Shown here one piece after another: positions 8,069 through 15,972 of a DNA stretch of 40,463 nucleotides. Position 1 is the stretch's first letter. Each line of letters starts with the position of its first letter. Location of the stretch: assembly GCA_022703645.1 (NCBI GenBank), contig JAKLDG010000001.1:402814-443276 (forward strand), in the 5' to 3' direction. The DNA comes from Patescibacteria group bacterium. GTDB lineage: Bacteria > Patescibacteriota > JACPGU01. The notes beneath the pieces were generated by a model that worked only from the letters and a program-made list of their open reading frames with translations, made no database searches and had not been told where the DNA came from. Both the position numbers and the translations under genes were made by a program.

Positions 8069-9325
8069 ATGGGCAAAAATACTAAACAAACCAAAGTTGG
8101 TGTTGATATAGGAAATACAAGAACTGTAACTATAGTTATGTCAAGCGATCATGAGACTGGCGACTTAACTGTTTTGGGCTATTCCAATGTTGCGCAAAAC
8201 GGTATGCGTAAAGGAATGGTAGTAGATATCGATGAAACAATCGCTTCCATCGCGCAATCGCTTGAAGAAGCGGAAAGAATGTCCGGCATACCAATTGAAC
8301 GCGCGTTGGTATCAATCGGCGGAGGACAAACTAGCTCAGCAAATAGCAGGGGAGTAGTTGCGGTTTCTTCCCCAAGTGGAGAGATAGGAAAAGACGATAT
8401 TATGCGCGTCATCGATGCCGCAAAAGCATTTTCGATGCCCGCAAATCGCGAGGTTATTCACGTTATTCCTCGGTCATTTATTGTCGATGGCCAAGATGCC
8501 ATCAAAGACCCGATCGGCATGAAAGGCATCAGACTTGAAGTTGATTCGCACGTTATTACTGCTTCTTCGCCTGTCGTAAAAAACCTATTGAAATGCGCTT
8601 ATCAGGCTGGTATAGATGTAGAAGAAATGGTTTTGAGTTCCTTGGCAGCTTCACGCACAGTATTAACTCGCAAACAAAAGGAAATTGGGGTTGTACTGGT
8701 TGATATCGGCGGAGGCGGTACAAATATTGCCGTTTTTGAAGAAGGTGAAATTTTGCACACCGCCTTTATACCAGTCGGAGCTTCTCATGTTACAAATGAT
8801 ATTGCGATAGGGCTGAAAACTTCAATTGAATTTGCAGAAAAAGTGAAAGTAGAATATGGCGCGGCAACAACAAATCGCGTGTCAGAAAAAGATACAATTG
8901 ATCTGTCCGAGATAGATCCATCTATTGATAAAGGATTAATCAGCCGAAAATATATAGTAGAAATAATAAATGCGCGCCTGGAAGAACTTTTCATGATGGT
9001 AAAAGATGAATTGCGCAAAATAAACCGCGATGGGCTTCTACCTGCAGGAGCGATTCTTACTGGCGGTGGATCAAAAATAGAAGATATTGTCGAAGTAGCC
9101 AGAGAATCATTGAGACTTCCTGTACAATTAGGCAAAACTAACGATTCTATTGTTTCAATTGACAAAGAAACAATAGATAATCCTTCATTTTCAACCGCGA
9201 TTGGGCTAGCTCTATGGGGATTTGATCTGGCTCGCGAACAGGGTGGAATGAAAAACATAATAGAAGGTTTCAGAGGCTCTATGAAAATACTCGGAAAAAT
9301 TAAAAATGTTTTCAAAAAAAGGTAA
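8069..9325 (+). CDS. ftsA: Cell division protein FtsA
   Basis: Actin-like ATPase that tethers FtsZ to the membrane at the division site. The 418-residue protein shows the FtsA order: VGVDIGNTRTVTIV phosphate 1 motif at the start, an SHV(S)-type 1C domain with ALVSIGGG, VVLVDIGGGGTNIAVF phosphate 2, and ILTGGGSKIEDI adenosine motif. The C-terminal tail has a short amphipathic, basic helix (KILGKIKNVFKKR) that fits the membrane-targeting sequence. It lies just upstream of ftsZ, the usual partner, with a 234-nt spacer containing a hairpin. No Shine-Dalgarno is seen. Confidence 0.96.
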   Translation: MGKNTKQTKVGVDIGNTRTVTIVMSSDHETGDLTVLGYSNVAQNGMRKGMVVDIDETIASIAQSLEEAERMSGIPIERALVSIGGGQTSSANSRGVVAVSSPSGEIGKDDIMRVIDAAKAFSMPANREVIHVIPRSFIVDGQDAIKDPIGMKGIRLEVDSHVITASSPVVKNLLKCAYQAGIDVEEMVLSSLAASRTVLTRKQKEIGVVLVDIGGGGTNIAVFEEGEILHTAFIPVGASHVTNDIAIGLKTSIEFAEKVKVEYGAATTNRVSEKDTIDLSEIDPSIDKGLISRKYIVEIINARLEELFMMVKDELRKINRDGLLPAGAILTGGGSKIEDIVEVARESLRLPVQLGKTNDSIVSIDKETIDNPSFSTAIGLALWGFDLAREQGGMKNIIEGFRGSMKILGKIKNVFKKR

Positions 9326-9427
9326 GATTTCAAAAGTATTTTACATTTCCTTTTAAATATGGTATATTTTGAATACGTGACAAGAATTACGCACGAATGT
9401 CACAAATTTAATATATTTCTATCCATT

Positions 9428-9461
9428 AGCGCCATTCGCTTCATTGCGAATTAGTGTCGCT
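9428..9461. repeat. GC-containing hairpin in the ftsA-ftsZ spacer
   Basis: ATTCGC (9434-9439) pairs with GCGAAT (9446-9451) within outer AGCG/CGCT arms. No T-tract follows, so it looks like a REP-type palindrome rather than a terminator. Confidence 0.5.
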
Positions 9462-9559
9462 TTTAAAAATGTCTTAGAGATTAGAGATAATTAATCATTT
9501 TTTAAAATAATACTGCTAAGGAGGGCGAATTAATACTTAGAGATAGGAGATTAATAATT

Positions 9560-10696
9560 ATGAAAATGAAAAAAACAAGCGTAAAAGAAAGCGCAACTAC
9601 TTCAGAAAAAAACATTTCCATGATTGACAATGATGGCGCTGATGTGTTTGCAAGAATAAAAGTAGTCGGAGTTGGCGGATCTGGATGCAATGCTATTGAC
9701 CGCATGATTTCGGCACGTCTTAAAGGTATTGAGTTTATTGCTGTAAATACAGACGCTCAAGCACTCTATCATTCAGAAGCTCCTATCAAAATTCAAATTG
9801 GAAAAGAAACTACGCGCGGACTTGGAGCCGGAGCTGATCCAGAGCTTGGTAGAAGAGCAGTAGAAGAAAATAAAGACGAGATTTACGAATCGCTTCGAGG
9901 CGCTGATATGGTTTTTGTTACTTGCGGCATGGGTGGCGGGACTGGTACGGGAGCAGCGCCGGGAATTGCTGGGATTGCAAAAGAATTAGGAGCGCTAACC
10001 GTTGGAATAGTCACAAAACCATTTGGATTTGAAGGTTTGCGACGCCAAAAAGCAAGTGAACTCGGAATTGAAGAAATTAAAGATAAAGTCGACACCCTGA
10101 TCGTAATTCCAAATGACAAATTACTCCAAGTTATTGATAAGAAAACATCTTTGATTGATGCATTTAGCGTTGTTGATGATGTACTTCGACAAGCAGTGCA
10201 AGGTATTTCTGATTTAATAACGCAACACGGCACTATCAATGTTGACTTTGCTGATGTGAAAGCTATTATGGAAAATTCAGGAAGCGCCTTAATGGGTGTC
10301 GGACGCGCTACCGGAGAAAGCCGTGCTATCGAAGCTGCCCGCGCTGCTATTGACTCACCATTGCTTGAGCTATCAATCGAAGGAGCAAAGGGTATTCTAT
10401 TTAATATTACCGGTAGCCCTGACTTATCAATGTATGAGATAGACGAAGCTGCAAAGATTATTACCGAAGCTGCTGACAAAGATGCAAATATTATTTTCGG
10501 TGCGGTTATCGATGATGCGATGCAATCCGAAGTAAAAATTACTGTTATAGCAACAGGATTTGATAATATAAAGACTAAGAAAAGAGCTATCGATGAAGAA
10601 AAGTCTGAAAGTGATGAAGAGGAAAAGCCAAAGAGCAGAAAGGACCAGGAGAATGAGCTGGACGTTCCAGCATTCATCCGCAGAAAAATGAAATAG
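9560..10696 (+). CDS. ftsZ: Cell division protein FtsZ
   Basis: Tubulin-like GTPase that forms the division ring. Signature motifs are complete: VGGSGCNA near residue 36, the GTP-binding [10 protein letters not shown] near 126, VTKPFGFEG, and [11 protein letters not shown] with the catalytic T7 loop. After an acidic and basic linker the protein ends in [12 protein letters not shown], the conserved C-terminal peptide that contacts FtsA. 378 residues is typical. AGGAG (9546-9550) lies 9 nt upstream of the ATG; a stronger AAGGAGG at 9518-9524 has no usable start codon. ftsA precedes it in the same direction. Confidence 0.98.
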   Translation: MKMKKTSVKESATTSEKNISMIDNDGADVFARIKVVGVGGSGCNAIDRMISARLKGIEFIAVNTDAQALYHSEAPIKIQIGKETTRGLGAGADPELGRRAVEENKDEIYESLRGADMVFVTCGMGGGTGTGAAPGIAGIAKELGALTVGIVTKPFGFEGLRRQKASELGIEEIKDKVDTLIVIPNDKLLQVIDKKTSLIDAFSVVDDVLRQAVQGISDLITQHGTINVDFADVKAIMENSGSALMGVGRATGESRAIEAARAAIDSPLLELSIEGAKGILFNITGSPDLSMYEIDEAAKIITEAADKDANIIFGAVIDDAMQSEVKITVIATGFDNIKTKKRAIDEEKSESDEEEKPKSRKDQENELDVPAFIRRKMK

Positions 10697-10726
10697 GAAG
10701 GATTATTAGGACCATTGAAATAAATA

Positions 10727-10753
10727 TTGTAGAGACACGCGGCTGCGTGTCTT
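10727..10753 (+). repeat. TTGTAGAGACA-type palindrome after ftsZ (possible terminator)
   Basis: AGACACGC (10733-10740) pairs with GCGTGTCT (10745-10752) after TTGTAG. A weak T-rich tail follows. It belongs to the same palindrome class as 13870-13904 and 15023-15050. Confidence 0.6.
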
Positions 10754-10980
10754 TGCTTTCTCTATTGTAAAGTAGTGGTTTTTTTTGATAGAATAAATTA
10801 AGAAGTTCTTTAATACAAATGTCTTTATTGCCACCTACATAGGTAGTCCGCTAGTTATATGGGAGAATAATACTCTATTTCAAATTGACTCTTGAACGCA
10901 AACCGAGATCTTATACTGATAATTTTCGGCACGCGACATAAAGACGAAGTAGAAAAAATCGCAAAGGAGCCAGATAGAAA
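10754..10980. other. Non-coding stretch upstream of the 47-residue ORF
   Basis: No convincing gene. A possible promoter (TTGTAA 10765-10770, 18 bp, TAGAAT 10789-10794) and a second -10-like TATACT (10912-10917) would give a transcript with a leader into the small ORF at 10981. I see no cobalamin riboswitch core here, although a B12-dependent enzyme gene lies downstream. Confidence 0.4.
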
Positions 10981-11124
10981 ATGCAAAGAATTATGTGTTT
11001 TTATTGTTTAATTGTCGTGATTGGCACTTTTGTCTGGGGAACAATCAACCCAATCAAAGGAATGCCTATAAACGGCATTACTGTAATGGTAATATACTTT
11101 TTAACTAAGGAAAATGAAATATGA
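10981..11124 (+). CDS. Putative small membrane peptide (47 residues)
   Basis: A short ORF preceded by a good Shine-Dalgarno (AAGGAG 10964-10969, 11 nt from ATG) and followed 16 nt after its stop by an intrinsic terminator, so it has the shape of an independent unit. The product begins MQRIMCFYCLIVVIG and has two hydrophobic stretches (about 4-21 and 30-41) ending in a polar TKENEI tail, suggesting a tiny membrane protein. I recognise no family. The alternative is that it is chance ORF within an untranslated RNA. Confidence 0.45.
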   Translation: MQRIMCFYCLIVVIGTFVWGTINPIKGMPINGITVMVIYFLTKENEI

Positions 11125-11138
11125 AATTCAATTTCCAC

Positions 11139-11169
11139 CAAAACCGCGCCAACTTAAGGCGTGGTTTTT
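11139..11169 (+). terminator. Intrinsic terminator after the small ORF
   Basis: AAACCGCGCC (11141-11150) pairs with GGCGTGGTTT (11158-11167, one G-U), followed by further T. Confidence 0.75.
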
Positions 11170-11307
11170 GATTCGAGAATGGCCGACTCAACACCATGAT
11201 TTATACACAGGAAAAGTAAAGCGGTTAGTTAAGCCTAAAAAAAATATCTTGTTTGTTGCTCTCTGGATTGGTACTATAGATACAGGGTTTGGGGATAGAG
11301 GTACATC
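11170..11307. other. Stretch between two terminators, no gene recognised
   Basis: Bounded by terminators at 11139-11169 and 11308-11345. A 77-codon ORF crosses it but its ends are built from the two terminator hairpins, so I do not call it. A promoter-like TTGTTG (11253-11258), 16 bp, TATAGA (11275-11280) is present. A small non-coding RNA is possible but unproven. Confidence 0.3.
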
Positions 11308-11345
11308 AAAAACAAAAGTTATTGTTCGTTTACTTTTGTTTTTTT
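11308..11345 (+). terminator. Strong intrinsic terminator
   Basis: AAAAACAAAAGT (11308-11319) pairs perfectly with ACTTTTGTTTTT (11332-11343) and runs into T. It ends an unidentified transcript. Confidence 0.75.
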
Positions 11346-11348
11346 AAT

Positions 11349-11425
11349 TACGGAAACTTGTTAGCTTGTTACCTTGCTAACTTGGTAAAAAATCTTTCCC
11401 AGCGGGATAACAAGATAGCAATAAA
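11349..11425. repeat. CTTGTTA-type low-complexity inverted repeat before nrdJ
   Basis: Several CTTGTTAnC/CTTGCTAAC units on the left face TAACAAGATAGCAA on the right, with a GGGAAAG/CCCAGCGGG-type centre. It resembles the other AT-rich spacers in design, with a different word. Confidence 0.5.
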
Positions 11426-11440
11426 TTTAATATAAACAAA

Positions 11441-13834
11441 ATGGCAACCACAGACAAATCTACCAAAACAAAGAACCCAAACAAAAAAGCTACCAAGCAT
11501 AAACTTTACCTTTCGCCAAATGCGGTTGAAATTCTTGAAAAAAGATACCTGAAAAGAGATGAATCAGGAAAGCCCACAGAAAAGAGCGAAGACATGTTTT
11601 GGCGTGTTGCCGAATATATTGCTCAAGCGGAAGCAAATTACGAAAAGACAAAAAATAACGTTAAGGACACCGCTGTCGAATTTTATAATCTGATGGTAGA
11701 TCTTGATTTTCTACCAAATTCTCCGACACTGCGAGGCGCAGGAAGATCGATTCACCAGCTTTCTGGATGCTTCGTATTGCCGGTTGAAGATTCAATGGAA
11801 GGTATTTTTAATGCTCTGAAAAATATGGCCCTAGTCCACAAGGGCGGAGGGGGAACAGGGTTTTCTTTTGGACGACTGCGACCTGCTGGAGCGCATGTAG
11901 GCTCAACAAAAGGTGTCGCCGGCGGTCCGCTGTCATTTATGCAAATATTTAACACAACTGGCGGGGAACTGATGCAGGGCGGCACTCGCGTAGGCGCAAA
12001 TATGGGGATTCTCCCAGTGCATCATCCGGACATCCTCGCTTTCATTGACGCAAAACAAGATAACAAATCTTATCAAAATTTCAATCTCTCGGTTGCTATC
12101 ACGGATGATTTTATGAAAAAAGTAGAATCAGCAGAAGATTATGATTTGATTAACCCAAAAGACAAGAAAAAAGTTGGCAAACTCAATGCAAAAGAAGTCT
12201 TTGAAAAAATGGTACATAATGCTTGGAAGACGGGAGATCCGGGAATTATTTTTATCGATAGAATAAACCGCGACAATGCTACTCCAAAATTAGGAGAAAT
12301 CGAAAGTACTAATCCTTGCGGGGAACAGCCGCTTTTGCCTTACGAATCTTGTAATCTTGGCTCGATTAATTTATCAAATATGCTGAAAGGCAAAGAAGTA
12401 AATTGGGATCATCTCAAAGAAACTACTCATAAAGCCGTACACTTTCTCGATAATGTTATCGACATGAATAATTATGTTGTCCCAGAAATTGAAGAGATGA
12501 CAAAGGGTAACCGAAAAATCGGTCTTGGAGTAATGGGATGGGCGGATATGTTGATCCGCATGGGAATACCATACAATAGCGAAGAAGCGATCAAACTTGC
12601 GGAAAAGATTATGAAATTTATAAATAATGAATCGCACAAAGCCTCTCGTGAACTTGCGCAAGTAAGGGGGGTTTTCCCACACTGGGATAAAAGTATCTGG
12701 TTTGACAAAAAAATCAAAATCAGAAATGCGGCAATCACTACCATCGCGCCAACCGGAACGCTTTCTATGATTGGTAATTGTTCGGGTGGAGTAGAACCGC
12801 TATTTGCCGTAGCATATAGCAAAAAATCTTTATATACAAAAGAGGGTACGGCAAAGGTAGAACAATTTTTCGTAAATCCACTATTTGAATATTATGCTAA
12901 GAAAGATAAATTCTGGTCGGATGAATTGGTAAAGAAAGTTGCAAAGACCAATTCAATCCAAGATATTCAAGAAATTCCTTTGAAATGGAGAAATGTTTTT
13001 GTAACAAGCCACGATATTTCTCCAGAATGGCATATCAAAATGCAAGCGGCTTTTCAAAAATATACTGAAAATGCAGTAAGCAAAACCATTAATTTCCCAA
13101 ACGAAGCAACTATTGATGACATCAGAAAAACTTATCTACTGTCTTATAAATTGGGATGCAAAGGAATCACGATATATCGCGATGGTAGTAAAGATATGCA
13201 AGTTTTCACAACCGAATCTACTTATAAAAAAGATGAACCGAAACCGGCTGAAACATTATTACCGCGTCAAATTGAACCACGCAAAAGACCAAAGGTTGTC
13301 CGCGGAGTAACAGAAAAAATGAAAACCGGTTGCGGAAGCCTATATGTAACAATCAATTTTGACGAACAGGGACCTTTTGAAGTTTTCACCGCGATGGGAA
13401 AAGCGGGTGGTTGCGCGTCAAGCCAACTCGAAGCTTTAAGTAGAATTCTATCATCATCACTGCGCGCAGGATTATCAGTCAAAGAAATTATTAACCAAAT
13501 GAAGGCTATCCGCTGTCCTTCGCCAATCTGGCAGGATGGGGAACTAATACTTTCTTGCTCAGACGCTATCGCAAAAGTTTTGGAAAACCATTGCGTAAAA
13601 ATTGACCAGCCAAAGCTTTTTGAAAACGGCGAAGATAAATTAAATACGCTCGATTTAAAATTAAATAAGGAGGAAGAAAAACAAGAATTTTTACAGGAAT
13701 TAGCAAAAAAACAACCAGGCGAGTCAAACAGCAGCAGCAAAACCATGGCGACTTGCCCGGATTGCGGAGCATCTCTCGAACACAAAGAAGGCTGTTTGCT
13801 TTGCAACGTCTGCGGATTTAGTAAATGCGGATAG
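11441..13834 (+). CDS. nrdJ: Adenosylcobalamin-dependent ribonucleotide reductase (class II)
   Basis: Reduces ribonucleotides to deoxyribonucleotides using an adenosylcobalamin-derived radical. Within 797 residues: GGGGTGFSFGRLRPAG and GGELMQGGTRVGANMG in the N-terminal half, NPCGEQPLLPYESCNLG with the active-site Cys, APTGTLSMIGNCSGGVEP with the second catalytic Cys region, then a TSCPD-type domain (KTGCGSLYV, GGCASSQLEA, RCPSPIW). The tail is a zinc-ribbon-like CPDCGASLEHKEG-CLLCNVCGF-KC module that probably carries the redox Cys pair. No ATP cone is visible. No Shine-Dalgarno. A corrinoid adenosyltransferase 0.6 kb downstream supplies its cofactor. No intein. Confidence 0.96.
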   Translation: MATTDKSTKTKNPNKKATKHKLYLSPNAVEILEKRYLKRDESGKPTEKSEDMFWRVAEYIAQAEANYEKTKNNVKDTAVEFYNLMVDLDFLPNSPTLRGAGRSIHQLSGCFVLPVEDSMEGIFNALKNMALVHKGGGGTGFSFGRLRPAGAHVGSTKGVAGGPLSFMQIFNTTGGELMQGGTRVGANMGILPVHHPDILAFIDAKQDNKSYQNFNLSVAITDDFMKKVESAEDYDLINPKDKKKVGKLNAKEVFEKMVHNAWKTGDPGIIFIDRINRDNATPKLGEIESTNPCGEQPLLPYESCNLGSINLSNMLKGKEVNWDHLKETTHKAVHFLDNVIDMNNYVVPEIEEMTKGNRKIGLGVMGWADMLIRMGIPYNSEEAIKLAEKIMKFINNESHKASRELAQVRGVFPHWDKSIWFDKKIKIRNAAITTIAPTGTLSMIGNCSGGVEPLFAVAYSKKSLYTKEGTAKVEQFFVNPLFEYYAKKDKFWSDELVKKVAKTNSIQDIQEIPLKWRNVFVTSHDISPEWHIKMQAAFQKYTENAVSKTINFPNEATIDDIRKTYLLSYKLGCKGITIYRDGSKDMQVFTTESTYKKDEPKPAETLLPRQIEPRKRPKVVRGVTEKMKTGCGSLYVTINFDEQGPFEVFTAMGKAGGCASSQLEALSRILSSSLRAGLSVKEIINQMKAIRCPSPIWQDGELILSCSDAIAKVLENHCVKIDQPKLFENGEDKLNTLDLKLNKEEEKQEFLQELAKKQPGESNSSSKTMATCPDCGASLEHKEGCLLCNVCGFSKCG

Positions 13835-13869
13835 GGGAATAGGACTTGTGGGATTGTTGGGATAAATAT

Positions 13870-13904
13870 TTGTAGGGGCGAATTGCATTCGCCCTGTTTT
13901 TTTT
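13870..13904 (+). terminator. Terminator of nrdJ made from a TTGTAGGGGC-type palindrome
   Basis: GGGCGAAT (13876-13883) pairs with ATTCGCCC (13887-13894), then TG and eight T. The TTGTAGGGGCGAAT word matches a palindrome class that I recall as common in many bacterial genomes. Confidence 0.85.
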
Positions 13905-13954
13905 GAGATAAATATGCTAAAATAAAAGAAAAAGATAAGGAGTGCAATCTTAAC

Positions 13955-14335
13955 ATGTTGAAAACAAGACCAAAATGGGAAGATGAAGGATTGACAAGCA
14001 AAGAGTTCCAAGAAAGGAAAAAGGAATTAGTTGAGATGCTCAGAAAGATATTGAATGATCCCGACTTTCAGCCGGTTCTCGTGTCCAGCGTGATGGAAAT
14101 ATGCGCAAAAAGTTCCGAACGGGAACTGATTGATGCCTTCGAGAAGAAACACGGAAAACATCAAAATATTGAAGGTCTATATTTTATTGATCTCGGACGC
14201 AAAATTCCAAACACTTTGTTGGCTAAAGCTTTTGATGATCTTGAAGACAGCGGTGAGATTTTTCAAGACAAATTTCGCGTCGAAGCGACAAACGTTGACT
14301 ACACAAAACTATTCGCGATCAAGGTTTCCGCTTAA
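13955..14335 (+). CDS. Hypothetical soluble protein, unknown function
   Basis: 126 residues, no family recognised. It begins with a charged, helix-prone region (about 16-36), and the middle and C-terminal parts (ELIDAFEKKHGK, TLLAKAFDDLEDSGEIFQ) look helical, possibly a winged-helix-like arrangement, but no signature is clear. AAGGAG (13937-13942) precedes the ATG and a TATGCTAAAAT extended -10 lies at 13913-13923. Own terminator downstream. Codon use is somewhat GC-richer than nrdJ. It sits between nrdJ and the adenosyltransferase gene, but as its own unit it need not be linked to them. Confidence 0.8.
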   Translation: MLKTRPKWEDEGLTSKEFQERKKELVEMLRKILNDPDFQPVLVSSVMEICAKSSERELIDAFEKKHGKHQNIEGLYFIDLGRKIPNTLLAKAFDDLEDSGEIFQDKFRVEATNVDYTKLFAIKVSA

Positions 14336-14355
14336 ATTAATCCATACAACGCTCG

Positions 14356-14383
14356 ACTGGGGAAATAAAACCCCAGTTTTTTT
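14356..14383 (+). terminator. Intrinsic terminator
   Basis: ACTGGGG (14356-14362) pairs with CCCCAGT (14371-14377), followed by seven T. Confidence 0.9.
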
Positions 14384-14459
14384 ATTTTATAAAAAATGCT
14401 AAACTATTATTATGAAATTTTGTTTTCTTGTTTTTTTATTTTATTGATTAATTGTTTAT

Positions 14460-15020
14460 ATGCTTATTGTATTTACAGGAAATGGCAAAGGTAAAACCTC
14501 CGCGGCGCTGGGAACGGCACTACGTTCTTCTGGTTGGAAAAAGAAAGTGTGCATAATTCAGTTTATAAAGGGTAATAAAGAAATAGGCGAATGGCAGTTT
14601 GTTCAAGAAAACAAGAAAGCAAGAAAACAAGAAAGCAAAATTGAGATACACCAGTTTTTTGATGATGAGAAGCTTTCAATTTCAGAAAAAAGTATTCTCG
14701 ACAATCCTGAATATAAAAAATCCTGCGAAAAAGCTTGGGAATTTGCAAAAGAAAAAATTTCGAGTAAAAATTTTGATCTGATCATATTAGATGAAATTAT
14801 AAATGCAATATATTTAAAATTACTAAATGAAAGCGATATCTTTGATTTCATTCGCGACAATTCGAGATTAATTCGAGAAAATTCGCGAATGGATGTGATT
14901 TTTACTGGAAGACATGCTTCAAATGAGCTAATTGATTTATCGGATTTAACTTCCGAAATAAATGAGATAAAACATCCATTCAAAAAAGGCATTAAAGCGA
15001 AGAAGGGGATAGATTATTAA
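14460..15020 (+). CDS. cobO: Corrinoid (cob(I)alamin) adenosyltransferase, CobA/BtuR type
   Basis: Transfers the adenosyl group of ATP to cob(I)alamin, making the cofactor of the class II reductase NrdJ encoded just upstream. The P-loop FTGNGKGKTSAALG spans residues 4-17; KVCIIQFIKG, DLIILDEI and VIFTGRHAS follow in the CobA/BtuR order. 186 residues is typical. A TATGCTAAACT-type extended -10 lies at 14395-14405; there is no Shine-Dalgarno. Residues 48-61 (QENKKARKQESKI) come from an AAGAAAACAAG low-complexity block that also occurs in tgt and is read in the same frame. No corrin-synthesis genes are visible, which fits salvage. Confidence 0.93.
   Translation: MLIVFTGNGKGKTSAALGTALRSSGWKKKVCIIQFIKGNKEIGEWQFVQENKKARKQESKIEIHQFFDDEKLSISEKSILDNPEYKKSCEKAWEFAKEKISSKNFDLIILDEIINAIYLKLLNESDIFDFIRDNSRLIRENSRMDVIFTGRHASNELIDLSDLTSEINEIKHPFKKGIKAKKGIDY
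14603..14640 (+). repeat. AAGAAAACAAG low-complexity block inside the adenosyltransferase gene
   Basis: Positions 14603-14626 match 32494-32517 in tgt at 23 of 24 nt. Both are translated as QENKK followed by basic residues. Confidence 0.65.
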
Positions 15021-15022
15021 TA

Positions 15023-15050
15023 ACACATGCCTTGGCATGTCTCTACAAAT
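15023..15050 (-). repeat. TTGTAGAGACA-type palindrome, reverse orientation
   Basis: ACATGCC (15025-15031) and GGCATGT (15034-15040), followed by CTCTACAA. Reverse complement begins TTGTAGAGACATGCC, as in 10727-10753. Confidence 0.6.
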
Positions 15051-15052
15051 AT

Positions 15053-15087
15053 AAGAGGGCATCTGATAAATCAGATGCCCTCTTTTT
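15053..15087. terminator. Bidirectional terminator between convergent genes
   Basis: A perfect 15-bp stem (15053-15067 with 15070-15084) with an AA loop and a T-run after it on the plus strand. It separates the adenosyltransferase gene from the minus-strand gene. Confidence 0.9.
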
Positions 15088-15101
15088 AATTGAAACGTGA
15101 A

Positions 15102-15818
15102 TTACTTGGCTTTCTTTTCGCGAACGAGAAGACGCCAGTGATGCTTGCAGAGACCCCCCTGAAAAACGGGACATCCGCAGTTGCAAATCGGCTTTTCTGG
15201 ATTCCAAGCTAATATAGTATTGCGCTTTTCCGGAAGCATGTCAATGACTAAACCGCTGTTCGGTTTTACAACCTCCTCAGGTTTCGTCACTATCTGGACT
15301 TCCGGCTCCGTAATTAGCAGAGCAGTTTCAGGAACCGAATCGTCCTCGTGTTGCTCAACGGAAATTTCTTCCGTAACAACAGCGATCTCTTCGGCTACAC
15401 TATTCTTAGTGACTACTACCGGTATTGTTTCAGCCGGAACTGAAGGTATTACCGGTTCCATCTCGAAAGCATGAGCTTGAGTTCCCCGAAGAAGCGCCTC
15501 CTCGATATCCGAGAAATCACCTTCAGGAATTTCGTCTTCAACCGCATCCGAGCATTTTACTTTCACAACCGGAGGTCCCAACTCTTTTATTTCAGTTGGT
15601 GTAAAAAGCTTCTCCAGCGATCCGAGATCGCCAACTTTGTTGGTTTCGGGAATAAGCTTCGCGATCTCTTGTTCCACAAAGATGCGAGGCACTTTGTCCT
15701 TTTTCTTGCGCGGTTTTACCACAGCTTCCCGTGGTAACTGACTTATTTCTTCTTTAGTGAAAAGATTTACAACCTGAGAAAAATCATTTACTTTCTTTTT
15801 TAAGGTAAATGTAGGCAT
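15102..15818 (-). CDS. Hypothetical protein with internal repeat and Cys/His C-terminal motif
   Basis: 238 residues, no family recognised. Two N-terminal units share exact spacing: V-x-D at 10-12 and 62-64, LFT at 19-21 and 71-73, EI at 24-25 and 76-77, L at 28 and 80; a third, degraded copy may start at D101. The middle is Glu/Val/Pro-rich and probably disordered. The C-terminus has CNCGCPVFQGGLCKHHW, a compact Cys/His cluster likely to bind zinc. I chose the ATG at 15818 because AGGAGGG (15823-15829) is 4 nt upstream; an ATG at 15842 lacks this. Strong promoter, single-gene unit. Confidence 0.8.
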   Translation of the reverse strand: MPTFTLKKKVNDFSQVVNLFTKEEISQLPREAVVKPRKKKDKVPRIFVEQEIAKLIPETNKVGDLGSLEKLFTPTEIKELGPPVVKVKCSDAVEDEIPEGDFSDIEEALLRGTQAHAFEMEPVIPSVPAETIPVVVTKNSVAEEIAVVTEEISVEQHEDDSVPETALLITEPEVQIVTKPEEVVKPNSGLVIDMLPEKRNTILAWNPEKPICNCGCPVFQGGLCKHHWRLLVREKKAK

Positions 15819-15855
15819 AACGCCCTCCTGTTTGATTTTCAAAATCGGTTTTTAT

Positions 15856-15884
15856 ATTATAGCACAGTACAGCCATTTTGTAAA
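15856..15884 (-). promoter_or_regulatory. Promoter of the Cys/His protein gene
   Basis: On the minus strand, TTTACA (15879-15884), 17 bp, TATAAT (15856-15861) with a TGC extension. Confidence 0.8.
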
Positions 15885-15898
15885 GGAGAAAATTATGG

Positions 15899-15927
15899 TT
15901 CAAAATTAACTGCTTTTAATCTATAAT
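15899..15927 (+). promoter_or_regulatory. Probable promoter of the DUF167 gene
   Basis: TTCAAA (15899-15904), 17 bp, TATAAT (15922-15927). It lies back to back with the promoter at 15856-15884. Confidence 0.55.
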
Positions 15928-15972
15928 GATTTATATTCTTTATTCTAGATTCATTATTCATAATTCATCCCA

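Noticed and set aside
9518-9524. Very strong AAGGAGG upstream of ftsZ as its Shine-Dalgarno
   Set aside because: It lies over 30 nt from the ATG and no start codon sits at a usable distance. The AGGAG at 9546-9550 fits the ftsZ start.
11114-11347. 77-codon ORF between the small ORF and nrdJ
   Set aside because: Its sequence is built from two terminator hairpins, it has no Shine-Dalgarno, and the product ends in a run coded by the T-tract. It is more likely chance.
10697-11440. Cobalamin riboswitch before nrdJ
   Set aside because: A GCCAC-like string occurs at 10830, but the conserved B12 core and its spacing are not present.
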